Source: Lactobacillus colini (GTDB taxonomy: Bacteria; Bacillota; Bacilli; Lactobacillales; Lactobacillaceae). Taken from it: DNA of 58,696 nucleotides. Under the pieces are notes generated by a model, which saw nothing but the letters and a program-made list of their open reading frames with translations, made no database searches and was not told the origin of the DNA. The position numbers and the translations under genes are program-made. This document shows, piece after piece, positions 1-8,288 of this stretch. Position 1 is the stretch's first letter. Each line of letters starts with the position of its first letter. The stretch is taken from positions 1 through 58,696 of the forward strand of contig NZ_JAGGLU010000013.1 in assembly GCF_017874575.1 (NCBI RefSeq), written 5' to 3'.

Positions 1-7
1 ACTATAC

Positions 8-44
8 TAAAAAATCACACCCCGATGGAATATCGGAATGTGAT
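8..44 (-). terminator. Rho-independent terminator after the Cof-type phosphatase gene
   Basis: A stem ATCACA..CCGAT (14-26) pairs with ATCGG..TGTGAT (32-44). On the minus strand it is followed by a T run. It lies just past the stop of the minus-strand HAD gene. Confidence 0.7.
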
Positions 45-110
45 CTTAAATCAAAACTAAATCAATAATATGTCCTAATTTTAGGGTTCATATCATTGTT
101 GGTCTTTTTA

Positions 111-908
111 TTATTGCAAAATATTCTTTTCGATATATGTTAAAACTCCTTGTCTATTATTAGTGCCAGTAATATGCTTAGCAGCTTTCAAGACATCAGA
201 GCTTGCATTCTCAACAGCAACTCCATCGCCAACTTCTCTGATCATTTCTAAGTCATTATTACCATCGCCAAAGGCTGCCATCTCGTTAAGTGAAATATTT
301 AAAATATTCCCTAATTCTTTTAGACCATTAGCCTTATGAATACCTGGCTGAATAATATCAATATCACCATGACCACTACTAGTTACATCCGCATAAGGAG
401 CAAGTTCTTTTTTAAATAAATCAATGAAGTATTGTGTGTCTTCATCATTACATTGAACCGCAAATTTAACTATTTGATCGTTAATTTCATCAAAATTATT
501 AATTTGCTTTAGATGATGATAGTAAACATACATTCTATTATAGTAATCCTGACCGAATTTTTTTGGTTCGTATGCACTTTGTGCTCCACAAACTAAGAAT
601 TGTAACCTATCTTGTTTATCCAAGAATTGTTCAATCTTATTAACTGCTTCATCAGGATAAGCGTGCAAACTATAAATATGATTATTATCCCTAATCAAAG
701 CACCATTTTCAGAAACGTAGATAATATCTGAATATTCTGGAAAAAAGTCTTTTAATTGAAAATATTGGTTACCACTTGCAACTGTAAAACGAATATCTTT
801 TTCTTTCAATTTGCTATAGATTTCTTTAAATCTTGCTTTATCATAAGTATTGTCAGATCTTAAAAAAGTGCCATCCATGTCAACTGCAATCAACTTGGTT
901 CTCATCAT
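111..908 (-). CDS. Cof-type HAD-IIB family phosphatase
   Basis: A 265-residue soluble protein of the haloacid dehalogenase superfamily, subclass IIB (Cof/YbjI type), predicted to dephosphorylate small sugar or cofactor phosphates in the cytoplasm. Motif I is AVDMDGTF near residue 8 (nucleophile and acid/base Asp). The conserved late motif AFGDGNNDLEM near residue 212 binds Mg2+, and the C-terminal GVAVENA stretch is typical of the family. Length is normal. The start has a GAGG ribosome binding site; two adjacent ATG codons make the exact first residue uncertain by one. The gene is monocistronic, with a terminator downstream. The substrate cannot be told from sequence. Confidence 0.9.
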   Translation of the reverse strand: MMRTKLIAVDMDGTFLRSDNTYDKARFKEIYSKLKEKDIRFTVASGNQYFQLKDFFPEYSDIIYVSENGALIRDNNHIYSLHAYPDEAVNKIEQFLDKQDRLQFLVCGAQSAYEPKKFGQDYYNRMYVYYHHLKQINNFDEINDQIVKFAVQCNDEDTQYFIDLFKKELAPYADVTSSGHGDIDIIQPGIHKANGLKELGNILNISLNEMAAFGDGNNDLEMIREVGDGVAVENASSDVLKAAKHITGTNNRQGVLTYIEKNILQ

Positions 909-1020
909 TTTATTTACCTCATATCTGATTAATTACAACCATATTTTATCGAAAAAATTATTACTGAAGTATTCATATTTAAAGTAGTTCTACGCTATTT
1001 TTAAACATTTTTAGATCATA

Positions 1021-1034
1021 GTTACACGTGAAAC
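1021..1034. promoter_or_regulatory. parS-like centromere site (ParB/Noc binding)
   Basis: GTTACACGTGAAAC matches the core of the Gram-positive parS palindrome (TGTTNCACGTGAAACA), with only the outermost bases differing. It lies in the gap between divergent genes. A second copy occurs at 57873. Recognition is from memory of the consensus. Confidence 0.6.
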
Positions 1035-1064
1035 TTAATACTATCTAGAAAGGGAAAAATAACC

Positions 1065-2399
1065 ATGCCATCTGCCAAAAAATTATTAGACCAGCCATTT
1101 AGTTCAAATACTTTCAAATTGATTTGGCAGGCAAGTATTATCGGTTTAACTATCGGAATTGTTGTTAGTATTTTTAGATTATTAATTGATCATAGCATCA
1201 GCTTGCTATATATCTTGTACCCTTATCTGCGACACCATTTAATTTTGCTGATTCCTTACATTATATCTATCCTATTGGTCGTATTTTTATTAGGAAAAAT
1301 CATCAAATATAACCCTAAAAATCTATCTGGCTCAGGCATCCCGCAGCTGCAGGCCATGTTAACCAAACAAAACCAAATGCCTTGGTTTCAAATTTTATGG
1401 CGTAAGTTTATTGGTTGCTTACTAGCAATGGCACCGGGATTATTCCTAGGGAGAGAAGGTCCTTGTATCCAAATGGGCGCTATGATTGCTCAAGGTTATA
1501 GTCAAAATTTATACCGTGCATCAGACAATGATGCGGCAACTCTAATCTACGCTGGTATTGCGGCTGGCTTAAGTGCAGCTGTAAGTGCGCCCTTAGCTGG
1601 AGTATTCTTTTTATTCGAAGAAATTACTCATTCTTTTAAGTCTAAAATCATTACAGCTGCCCTAGCAGCTGCTACTTGCTCTGACTTAGTCACTATTTTG
1701 TTCTTCGGAACCAAGCCTTGTCTTTATCTGCCAATTACCCATAATCTTCCTGTTACTTCATATTGGTCATTAATCTTGGTCGGAATGGCGGCTGGAATTT
1801 TAGCTTATGTTTATCAATGGTCATTATTAAATTCAAGATGGCTCTTTAGTAAGCTTAAAGTCATACCAACTATCTACCACAGTATTATTCCTATGGTCTT
1901 AATTATTCCAATTGGATTAATCTACCCTCATTCTCTAGGTGGCTCACATATGTTAATTGACATTATCTTCCATAATCCTAAGATTGTTCAAGTTGAAGAA
2001 TTAGGTAATTTAACTTGGTTATTGATCCCGATTATCTTCGCAATAATTAGGTTTATCTTTTCAATGCTATCATCTACTAGCTCCGTTCCCGGTGGGATCT
2101 TTATGCCGACTATGGTCTTAGGAGCCTTATTAGGATTAATTGCGGCAACTATCCTAATCCATCTAGGCTTAATTCCGCCAAACACTTATACTAATATTAT
2201 TGTTGTTTCAATGACTGCTTATCTCGCCGCTTGCCTACATGCGCCAATTACAGCAATTATCCTACTAACAGAAATGATCGGCACCGTTGAACAAGTCCTT
2301 CCCATGATTATTACTGTCTTTATTGCCTATATTGTACTGTCTACTTTAGGTGGTAAGCCACTGTATACTGCTATTAGAAAGCAAATGAATTTTAAATAA
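1065..2399 (+). CDS. ClC-family chloride channel / H+-Cl- antiporter
   Basis: A 444-residue polytopic membrane protein of the ClC (EriC) family that moves chloride, usually in exchange for protons, and is linked in bacteria to acid resistance. All three selectivity-filter signatures are visible: GSGIP (residues 89-93), GREGP (129-133, with the gating glutamate E131) and GGIFMP near residue 345. The gating glutamate suggests an antiporter rather than a passive channel. The protein ends soon after the last membrane segment, so it lacks the CBS or TrkA-C domains of some relatives. The ATG is preceded by AAAGGG. A strong new promoter follows directly after the stop, so it is separate from the downstream transporter operon. 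Confidence 0.93.
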   Translation: MPSAKKLLDQPFSSNTFKLIWQASIIGLTIGIVVSIFRLLIDHSISLLYILYPYLRHHLILLIPYIISILLVVFLLGKIIKYNPKNLSGSGIPQLQAMLTKQNQMPWFQILWRKFIGCLLAMAPGLFLGREGPCIQMGAMIAQGYSQNLYRASDNDAATLIYAGIAAGLSAAVSAPLAGVFFLFEEITHSFKSKIITAALAAATCSDLVTILFFGTKPCLYLPITHNLPVTSYWSLILVGMAAGILAYVYQWSLLNSRWLFSKLKVIPTIYHSIIPMVLIIPIGLIYPHSLGGSHMLIDIIFHNPKIVQVEELGNLTWLLIPIIFAIIRFIFSMLSSTSSVPGGIFMPTMVLGALLGLIAATILIHLGLIPPNTYTNIIVVSMTAYLAACLHAPITAIILLTEMIGTVEQVLPMIITVFIAYIVLSTLGGKPLYTAIRKQMNFK

Positions 2400-2402
2400 A
2401 AG

Positions 2403-2432
2403 TTGACAAAACATTAAAGAAATACTTATAAT
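2403..2432 (+). promoter_or_regulatory. Strong sigma-A promoter of the trp leader and transporter operon
   Basis: A perfect TTGACA (2403-2408) and perfect TATAAT (2427-2432) are separated by 18 bases, and transcription should start near 2439. It is placed four bases after the ClC stop codon and drives the leader peptide and trpX-Y-P. Confidence 0.85.
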
Positions 2433-2465
2433 CTTAATTAATAAGACTATGAAAGGAGAATTACT

Positions 2466-2510
2466 ATGACTTACGCAATGTTAGAAATGAATAGTTGGTG
2501 GCAAAACTAG
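2466..2510 (+). CDS. Leader peptide with tandem Trp codons
   Basis: A 14-codon ORF, MTYAMLEMNSWWQN then TAG, sits 27 bases inside the predicted transcript. An AAAGGAG ribosome binding site lies 7 bases before the ATG. Tandem Trp codons (2496-2501) near the end resemble the trpL leader peptides of ribosome-mediated attenuators. The downstream genes encode a transporter of the type assigned to tryptophan uptake, which gives the Trp codons regulatory sense. The stop is followed in frame by a short H-W-G-Y-F stretch before the next stop. It is too short for automatic gene callers. What I see is the ORF and its signals; its role as a sensor of charged tRNA-Trp is inference. Confidence 0.7.
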   Translation: MTYAMLEMNSWWQN

Positions 2511-2540
2511 CACTGGGGTTATTTCTGATTTGCGTTGCAA

Positions 2541-2637
2541 CAGATATGACCCAACCGTCATATCTGTGCTGGTAATTCTTAGCAATCACTTAAACCCGCA
2601 CAGATTTCAAGAACCTGCGCGGGTTTTGCTTTTTTTT
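2541..2637 (+). promoter_or_regulatory. Transcription attenuator with competing hairpins (trp-type)
   Basis: Three mutually exclusive pairings are visible. Hairpin 1:2 is a perfect 10-bp stem (2541-2550 with 2557-2566, loop CCAACC). Segment 2 can instead pair with segment 3: ATCTGTGC (2562-2569) with GCACAGAT (2598-2605). Segment 3 also forms the 5' half of a terminator 3:4 (AAACCCGC 2592-2599 with GCGGGTTT 2619-2626, plus inner CAG/CTG) followed by a T run. This is the standard attenuator logic. The weak point is that segment 1 starts about 40 bases after the Trp codons, so a stalled ribosome would not cover it directly. Confidence 0.65.
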
Positions 2638-2676
2638 GAGGCACGACCTGTTTTAGCAGGTGGTGTCCTTTTTTTA
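2638..2676 (+). terminator. Second terminator in the trp leader
   Basis: ACCTG (loop TTTTAG) CAGGT, extended by a further GGCAC/GTGTCC pairing across one mismatch, is followed by seven T residues. It stands in tandem behind the attenuator terminator and before trpX, so expression of the transporter needs read-through of two terminators. Confidence 0.65.
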
Positions 2677-2699
2677 TTTAAATTTAGAAAGAAAAAATC

Positions 2700-3692
2700 A
2701 TGAAAAAACTAATTGCAACAATTATTGCCTTATTTACCTTCCTAGTGATCGCATTCTTTGTAGAAAATAAGCAAAAAAACGATAGCCTAGCTACACCGAC
2801 TGTCGGTATCTTACAAACTATGAGCCACCCTTCCTTAGATGAAATTCACCGCGGAATTATCTCCGGCTTAAAACAGGCTGGCTATTCAAATAATAAAAAT
2901 ATCAAAATTGAATTTGAAAATGCTCAAGGCGACCAAAGTAATCTTAAATCAATGAGTGACCGCTTCCTGCAACATAACGCCAAGGTCGTGATTGGAATTG
3001 CCACTCCAGCCGTTCAGTCATTAGCTAACGAGCCAGGCAAGACTCCGGTAATCATGGGGGCTGTCAGTGACCCAACTGGAACAGGCTTAGTTAAATCGCT
3101 TAATCAGCCAGGCGGAAAAGTTACCGGTGTCAAGGACCGCGAACCTATCAAGCAACAATTAAGTCTAATTAAGACCTTTATGCCCAATATTAAAGACATC
3201 GGCGTTGTCTACACCTCTAGTGATGATTCTTCAACTTCTGAGTTTAAAGAGTTTAAATCTTTAGCCCAAAAGGATGGTATAAATGTCCATGCTTACACGA
3301 TTACATCAACTAATGATATTGAACAAGTCGCTCAAACCATGGCTGGTAGAGTGCAAGCTGTTTATGTACCAACTGATAATACTGTCGCTTCCGGCTTCTC
3401 TAGCCTGGTTAAGGCAACTAATAGTGCCAAAATTCCTATCTTTCCCGCAGTCGATTCAATGGTAAAGAGCGGCGGAATTGCAACAGTCGCGGTCAGCCAA
3501 TTCGATATGGGGGTCTTAACTGGTAAGATGGCAGCTAAGATTCTCAAGGGACAAGATCCAGCAACTACGCCAGTTGAAACAGTTAATAGCTTTGCTACCG
3601 TAGTTAATGAAAAGGCAGCCCAAAAATTAAACATTCACATACCACAATCAATTATCAACCAAGCTAAAAAGAAAGGAAGTATCATTAAATGA
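2700..3692 (+). CDS. trpX: Tryptophan-type ABC transporter substrate-binding protein (TrpX)
   Basis: A 330-residue extracytoplasmic binding protein of the ABC-sugar-binding-like fold (PF04392, formerly DUF534/TrpX). An N-terminal hydrophobic segment (residues 3-20) anchors or exports it; no lipobox cysteine is seen. The core PTVGILQTMSHPSLDEI start and the ASGFSSL and GGIATVAV stretches are typical of the family. It should capture an amino acid, assigned as tryptophan in streptococci and relatives, and deliver it to the permease encoded next (ATGA overlap). The Trp-codon leader upstream independently supports tryptophan. The ligand is inferred. Confidence 0.85.
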   Translation: MKKLIATIIALFTFLVIAFFVENKQKNDSLATPTVGILQTMSHPSLDEIHRGIISGLKQAGYSNNKNIKIEFENAQGDQSNLKSMSDRFLQHNAKVVIGIATPAVQSLANEPGKTPVIMGAVSDPTGTGLVKSLNQPGGKVTGVKDREPIKQQLSLIKTFMPNIKDIGVVYTSSDDSSTSEFKEFKSLAQKDGINVHAYTITSTNDIEQVAQTMAGRVQAVYVPTDNTVASGFSSLVKATNSAKIPIFPAVDSMVKSGGIATVAVSQFDMGVLTGKMAAKILKGQDPATTPVETVNSFATVVNEKAAQKLNIHIPQSIINQAKKKGSIIK

Positions 3693-4585
3693 GCCTTATT
3701 ACATCTACAATCGGCCAAGGCTTACTCTGGGGCATTCTTGGTCTAGGACTATATCTAACATTTAGAATTTTGAACATTGCGGATATGACAGTCGAGGGGA
3801 CCTTTCCTTTTGGAGCAGCAATTTGTGTTAGTGCAATTGTTCATGGTGTCAATCCTGTTCTCGCTACTATTCTTTCATTTATTGCGGGGATGGTTACTGG
3901 AGCTATTAGCGGCTTACTCTACACTAAGGGCAAGATCCCAGTCCTATTAGCTGGGATCTTAACAATGACCGGAATTTATTCGGTTAATTTACATGTCCTG
4001 GGTAAAGCTAATGTAGGATTACTAAATAATCAAACTTTATTTAATAGTAAGTTTTTGACTGATTTGCCAGATGGCTTCTCTAGTGTAGTAGTTGGGTTAT
4101 TATTTGCAATTTTGTTAGTAATTTTAGTAGCTATCTTCTTAAATACTGATCTAGGCCAGAGCTTTATCGCGACTGGCGATAATGAAAAAATGGCCCGCTC
4201 ACTTGGAATTAATACTGACAATATGAAGATTCTGGGGCTAATGATCTCAAACGGACTAATCGGCTTAAGTGGTGGTCTAATTGCCCAAAACAGTGGCTAT
4301 GCTGATGTCAATATGGGAATTGGAACAATTGTTATTGGACTGGCTGCAATTATTATCAGCGAAGTTGCTTATCGCGATATTAGCCTCACTGCCCGCCTAG
4401 TGGCAGTCGTAGTTGGCAGTATTCTTTACCGCTTCGTACTCTTAATTGTGCTTCAACTGGGCTTTAGCACTAATGACTTCAAGCTTCTTTCAGCAATTAT
4501 TCTCGCTATCTGCTTAATGTTGCCATTATTAGAAAAGAAATTCCATTTAAGAAAAGCTATCAAGAAAGGGACTGATAGGCCATGA
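3689..4585 (+). CDS. trpY: Tryptophan-type ABC transporter permease (TrpY)
   Basis: A 298-residue integral membrane protein with about eight hydrophobic segments, of the BPD_transp_2 (branched-chain amino acid / ribose type) permease family. GDNEKMARSLGI near residue 164 is the cytoplasmic loop that contacts the ATPase. The start overlaps the trpX stop by four bases and its stop overlaps the next gene, so translation is coupled. It forms the membrane channel of the importer with TrpX and the ATPase. Confidence 0.85.
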   Translation: MSLITSTIGQGLLWGILGLGLYLTFRILNIADMTVEGTFPFGAAICVSAIVHGVNPVLATILSFIAGMVTGAISGLLYTKGKIPVLLAGILTMTGIYSVNLHVLGKANVGLLNNQTLFNSKFLTDLPDGFSSVVVGLLFAILLVILVAIFLNTDLGQSFIATGDNEKMARSLGINTDNMKILGLMISNGLIGLSGGLIAQNSGYADVNMGIGTIVIGLAAIIISEVAYRDISLTARLVAVVVGSILYRFVLLIVLQLGFSTNDFKLLSAIILAICLMLPLLEKKFHLRKAIKKGTDRP

Positions 4586-5346
4586 ACAAGGCAATTTTAG
4601 AACTAAAGAATATCTCAACTACCGTAAATCCTGGTACTAAAGACGAAAAGAAGATACTTAAAAATATCAATTTAATGCTTAATGATGGTGATTTTGTAAC
4701 CTTACTGGGAACTAACGGTGCTGGCAAGTCTACTTTATTAAATGTAATTAATGGATCAATTATTCCAAGTTCAGGTAGTATCTACTTAAAAGATAAAGAT
4801 ATCACTAACTTAAGTGAAGTCAAACGTGCTAAATTCATCGCACAGGTCTTCCAAGATCCTAAGCTGGGAACAGCTCCGCGAATGACCGTAGCTGAGAACT
4901 TATTATTAGCAACTAAACGCGGTCAAAGACGTAGCCTGCACTTACGCGGCCTAGATAAGCAACTTCCTAAATTCAAAAAAGAAACTGCTAAATTGCCCAA
5001 TGGGCTTAACCAGCGGCTCAATACCTTCGCCGGTAACTTATCTGGTGGTCAAAGGCAAACCTTGAGCTTCTTAATGGCAACAATTAAGCGCCCTGACCTA
5101 CTTCTATTAGATGAACATACCGCAGCACTTGATCCTAATACTAGCCGTGACTTGCTAGAATTGACCGACCAAGTTGTTAGAGAACAAAAGTTAACCTGCA
5201 TCATGATTACTCACCAGCTTAAAGATGCACTCCACTACGGCAATCGCACTATTGTCTTGAAAGATGGTCAAGTTGTCTTAGATGCTGTAGGTCACGAACG
5301 TGATAAGTTAACCGAAGCTGATATTTTGAAGTTTTTTGCTAATTAA
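4582..5346 (+). CDS. trpP: Tryptophan-type ABC transporter ATP-binding protein
   Basis: A 254-residue ABC ATPase that powers the importer formed with TrpX and TrpY. Walker A is GTNGAGKST near residue 44, the signature is LSGGQRQ near 155, and Walker B is LLLDEHTAALDP near 174. The His after the Walker B glutamate, replacing the usual Pro, is characteristic of this ATPase subgroup. The ATG overlaps the permease stop. A hairpin terminator follows at 5427-5469, closing the three-gene operon. The symbol follows streptococcal usage; some annotations call it trpZ. Confidence 0.85.
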   Translation: MNKAILELKNISTTVNPGTKDEKKILKNINLMLNDGDFVTLLGTNGAGKSTLLNVINGSIIPSSGSIYLKDKDITNLSEVKRAKFIAQVFQDPKLGTAPRMTVAENLLLATKRGQRRSLHLRGLDKQLPKFKKETAKLPNGLNQRLNTFAGNLSGGQRQTLSFLMATIKRPDLLLLDEHTAALDPNTSRDLLELTDQVVREQKLTCIMITHQLKDALHYGNRTIVLKDGQVVLDAVGHERDKLTEADILKFFAN

Positions 5347-5383
5347 AAAGATCTCATATTAAAAGGCTTGCAAGCTATAAAAC

Positions 5384-5402
5384 CAATGTCATTAAGTTAA
5401 GA
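5384..5402. repeat. 19-bp repeat shared with 13454-13472 (inverted)
   Basis: CAATGTCATTAAGTTAAGA occurs here and, as its exact reverse complement, at 13454-13472, with a diverged third copy at 13515-13532. All copies lie close to IS-derived sequence, so it may be a relic of an IS end. Confidence 0.5.
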
Positions 5403-5426
5403 TCTTGACAACGTAAACTATGTATT

Positions 5427-5469
5427 AAAAAACACTTATTTGATATAAAAGTATCAAGTAAGTGTTTTT
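5427..5469 (+). terminator. Bidirectional terminator between trpP and the transposase gene
   Basis: Stem AAACACTTATTTGATA (5430-5445) pairs with 5452-5467, with A and T runs on the two sides. It can end both the plus-strand trp transporter operon and the minus-strand transposase transcript. Confidence 0.75.
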
Positions 5470-5539
5470 GTGTCTCTAAGATTGAAATTTCGAGCATATC
5501 AAATAAGCTTAAAATGTCTAAATTTTTAAGCTATACAAA

Positions 5540-6895
5540 CTAAGCTACACGATATATAAAGTATACTGGCCCCTTTGGTTTAAGGTTTCTCTGATCTTTT
5601 CTTCCTGGACGCACCGGTACAACATAATAACCAATTTCAATCAATATTCGCTCATAGTTTACCTTTGAGAAAAGTCCATATCTTTTATGAACGACTACGC
5701 ATGACATTTTAAAGTTGATTAAATAATCATACTTAGATTTCGTTTGCGGTATGCATACTTGAGCATTGATCCGACTGACAATATTAAACATAATTATATG
5801 TGCCCACAATTCCATTTCAATAAATTTATCCTGCTTTGAATGAAACTGAACACTACCGATATCGTATTTTAATTTTCTAAATGAACTCTCAATGCCCCAA
5901 CGAAGATGATAAAGCTCTTTCATTTTTTGCAGAGGAAATTCTTCGGGACTAAGGTTAGTTACTAATACTTCCCATTCTTCTTTGCTGGATTCCGCATTAT
6001 TAATTCTAAATTTACAGACTCTAAACTTTACAATGCAAATATCTTCAAAATCCCAATTTGCATCTCTAGTGTTTTTGGATCTTTGCTTGATATATTGCTT
6101 CTTATAGTGACTTACTCTATGAATAGTCTCTATATTTTTATGGGTTTCATAGTAATGGCCGGAGCAAGTTACCTTGCAATTTAAGCAAAGATCACATTCT
6201 TGAGCGGGTAAACTTTTAATTTCTTTGATCGCTCCTTCGCCAACTTTACTTCTGATTACATAAAAGCAATCTTTAATCCGATTACAATTCTCAATTAGAT
6301 TAAAGCTGAAATATCCTCGATCCATTGTGCTAATAGTTGGCCCTGATTGTTTTCTTTTGAGCATTTTAATGGCTGCAGTGCGTTCGTCAATTTTGTTTTT
6401 GGGTTGTAGTACCGCATCTTGATAAGTGTTGTTGAGCACATAATAACTTGCATTAAGGTGAATTTGGCAATATTTTTTATAATCATTATTTTTAGAAGAG
6501 CTGACAATATTTTGAGAGTCTGGATTCCATGGCTGATTAAAATCAGACCCGTCGATAGCTAATAGACGGTATTTATCGTTCAATAGCTGTAAATCATTTT
6601 GTTCTTGATTAAAGGCATGAAAAATATGTTCAAAACATGCTGGTGATAATTTAGCTTTTTGTTGGACATAAGCTGAAGCGGATACTAAATCTTCAGCATC
6701 TGAAAAGGCATCATAAAGCTCCTTGTCTAAGCTGTTTCCTTGCATATTGATAGTAGTTTTAAGCATCTTAAATGCGTCAAGTTTACGTGTTCTTGTAAAT
6801 GCATGAGCATCGTCAATATAATCGTGAATATTGTCAGCAGTTTCTTTAATTACTTGGTCAATTTTATCCAAAACATTTAACTTTTTAGTGTCCAC
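5540..6895 (-). CDS. IS4-family DDE transposase
   Basis: The protein is about 451 residues from the GTG at 6895. That start is chosen because GAGGA lies six bases upstream; an in-frame ATG at 6940 would add 15 residues with no ribosome binding site. The DDE catalytic residues are visible in AIDGSDFN, TMDRGYFS and YHLRWGIESSFRKLKYD, the last being the Y-(2)-R-(3)-E-(6)-K signature of IS4 elements. A CxxC pair in the middle (ECDLCLNCK) is an insertion seen in some lactobacillus members. The reading frame is intact, so the element may be active. Terminal inverted repeats could not be identified by eye. It separates the trp transporter from rarA. Confidence 0.85.
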   Translation of the reverse strand: MDTKKLNVLDKIDQVIKETADNIHDYIDDAHAFTRTRKLDAFKMLKTTINMQGNSLDKELYDAFSDAEDLVSASAYVQQKAKLSPACFEHIFHAFNQEQNDLQLLNDKYRLLAIDGSDFNQPWNPDSQNIVSSSKNNDYKKYCQIHLNASYYVLNNTYQDAVLQPKNKIDERTAAIKMLKRKQSGPTISTMDRGYFSFNLIENCNRIKDCFYVIRSKVGEGAIKEIKSLPAQECDLCLNCKVTCSGHYYETHKNIETIHRVSHYKKQYIKQRSKNTRDANWDFEDICIVKFRVCKFRINNAESSKEEWEVLVTNLSPEEFPLQKMKELYHLRWGIESSFRKLKYDIGSVQFHSKQDKFIEMELWAHIIMFNIVSRINAQVCIPQTKSKYDYLINFKMSCVVVHKRYGLFSKVNYERILIEIGYYVVPVRPGRKDQRNLKPKGPVYFIYRVA

Positions 6896-6919
6896 TTTTG
6901 TCCTCAAATCATAGTAAAT

Positions 6920-6960
6920 TAAAAAGCAAAGTTCCATCAAAAACGGAATTTTGCTTTTTC
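6920..6960 (-). terminator. Terminator downstream of rarA
   Basis: AAAAAGCAAA-TTCC (6921-6934) pairs with GGAA-TTTGCTTTTT (6945-6959), giving a T run on the minus strand just past the rarA stop. It may also mark the edge of the IS insertion. Confidence 0.65.
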
Positions 6961-6976
6961 ATATTTGTAAAACAAA

Positions 6977-8275
6977 TTAATGTTTCTTCTTGAAGTTGTG
7001 ATCAAATACTGTAGCAGTATTGCCTTCTTTAAAAGGTTTCTCGTAAATATATTCAAATAGTTTTTGATAGCGTTTGTAATATCTTTGATCTCCCTCAGTA
7101 TCTCTTGGAACAAAATAATGATGTCCTACCAAATCCTGTGGAAGATAAGCTTGCTTAGCAACTTGGAATGGTTCATCAAACATGTTATACATCTGTCCAG
7201 CATTGCGAATTTCAGTGGCACCTTGATAGTGCGTATCTCGCAAATAGTCTGGCATTAGATGATTAGCAGGATTAGCCGCATCTTTTTTAGATCGTTCATA
7301 AGCTTGAAGTGCCGCATCACTTTTGGGACTTAAACAAAATAATATAGTTGCTAGAGCTAAGTGAGTTGAAGCACGTGGCAAACCAATTTCTAAAGCAGTA
7401 TTAGCAAGATTAATAATTGTATTTATGGTTTGAGTAGAGGCTAAGCCAATATCAATCGCTACTGCATCTTTGATTCGTCTTACTACTGTTTCAAGATCAC
7501 CAGCTTCTAGAATAACTGCTAAATAATATAGAGCTGCATCGGTATCCGATCCTTCAAGGGAATCAGAGTAAGCAGAAAGATAATCATAATGTTCAGTTGC
7601 ATCTTTATCCATTGAAAAGTGTTGCTGTTTAGCAAAATCTTGAATAATTTTATCAGTTAAACCATCTGGATGCATGGCATTCAATGTTTCTAATATATTT
7701 AAAGCTACACGAGTATCGCCATTACTGTAGTTAGCAATATAATGTGCCTGTTTAGCTGATAAAGAGAATGATAAAAAAGTTTTAGCTGCTTTTTGCAAAA
7801 CTGGTTCAATATCAGAACTAGCTAAATGATTAAATTCAAAAATCTGACAACGAGAACGAATTGCCGGAACAATCGACATAACAGGGTTTTCAGTAGTTGT
7901 GCCAACTAATAAAACATTGCCATTTTCTAAATATGGTAAAAGATAATCTTGAACTGGTTTAGTCAAACGATGGATCTCATCAAGCAATAGGACAAAGTTT
8001 TCACTAGGATGCTTTTCGATTAGCTTTCGTAATTGAGCTTTATTTTCAAATGAAGCATTGAACTTCTCAAATGAAACCTTCAAAGTATTTGACATTACTT
8101 GAGCTAGTGTTGTTTTGCCCGTTCCAGGAGGACCCCAAAGAATTAAACTGATAGGAATGTGTTTAGTAATTATCTCGTACAGTGGCCTACCAGGAGCTAA
8201 TAAGTGCTTTTGACCGACCATTTCCGATAAAGTTTGTGGTCGCATCAAATCTGCGAGAGGTTTTTTAATTGTCAT
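6977..8275 (-). CDS. rarA: Replication-associated recombination AAA+ ATPase RarA (MgsA)
   Basis: A 432-residue clamp-loader-like AAA+ ATPase acting at stalled replication forks with SSB. Walker A is GPPGTGKTT (residues 48-56) and Walker B is LLLDEIHRL (about 97-105). The sensor region GTTTENPVMSIVPAIRSRC and the C-terminal tetramerisation part (ASTHLALATILFCLSPKSDAA) match the family. Length is typical. The stop codon of the next gene upstream lies 13 bases away, so rarA is probably the last gene of an operon with the PNPOx-like and Rrf2 genes. Confidence 0.95.
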   Translation of the reverse strand: MTIKKPLADLMRPQTLSEMVGQKHLLAPGRPLYEIITKHIPISLILWGPPGTGKTTLAQVMSNTLKVSFEKFNASFENKAQLRKLIEKHPSENFVLLLDEIHRLTKPVQDYLLPYLENGNVLLVGTTTENPVMSIVPAIRSRCQIFEFNHLASSDIEPVLQKAAKTFLSFSLSAKQAHYIANYSNGDTRVALNILETLNAMHPDGLTDKIIQDFAKQQHFSMDKDATEHYDYLSAYSDSLEGSDTDAALYYLAVILEAGDLETVVRRIKDAVAIDIGLASTQTINTIINLANTALEIGLPRASTHLALATILFCLSPKSDAALQAYERSKKDAANPANHLMPDYLRDTHYQGATEIRNAGQMYNMFDEPFQVAKQAYLPQDLVGHHYFVPRDTEGDQRYYKRYQKLFEYIYEKPFKEGNTATVFDHNFKKKH

Positions 8276-8288
8276 TTTTAATTTCTAA

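Noticed and set aside
2500..2680. T-box riboswitch before trpX
   Set aside because: No stem I, AG-bulge or GGTGG-ACCGCG-like T-box sequence; the leader is far too short. Tandem hairpins with a Trp-Trp leader peptide fit better.
5540..6940. Terminal inverted repeats of the IS4 element
   Set aside because: I compared both flanks by eye and found no convincing matching ends or target duplication, so element borders are not given.
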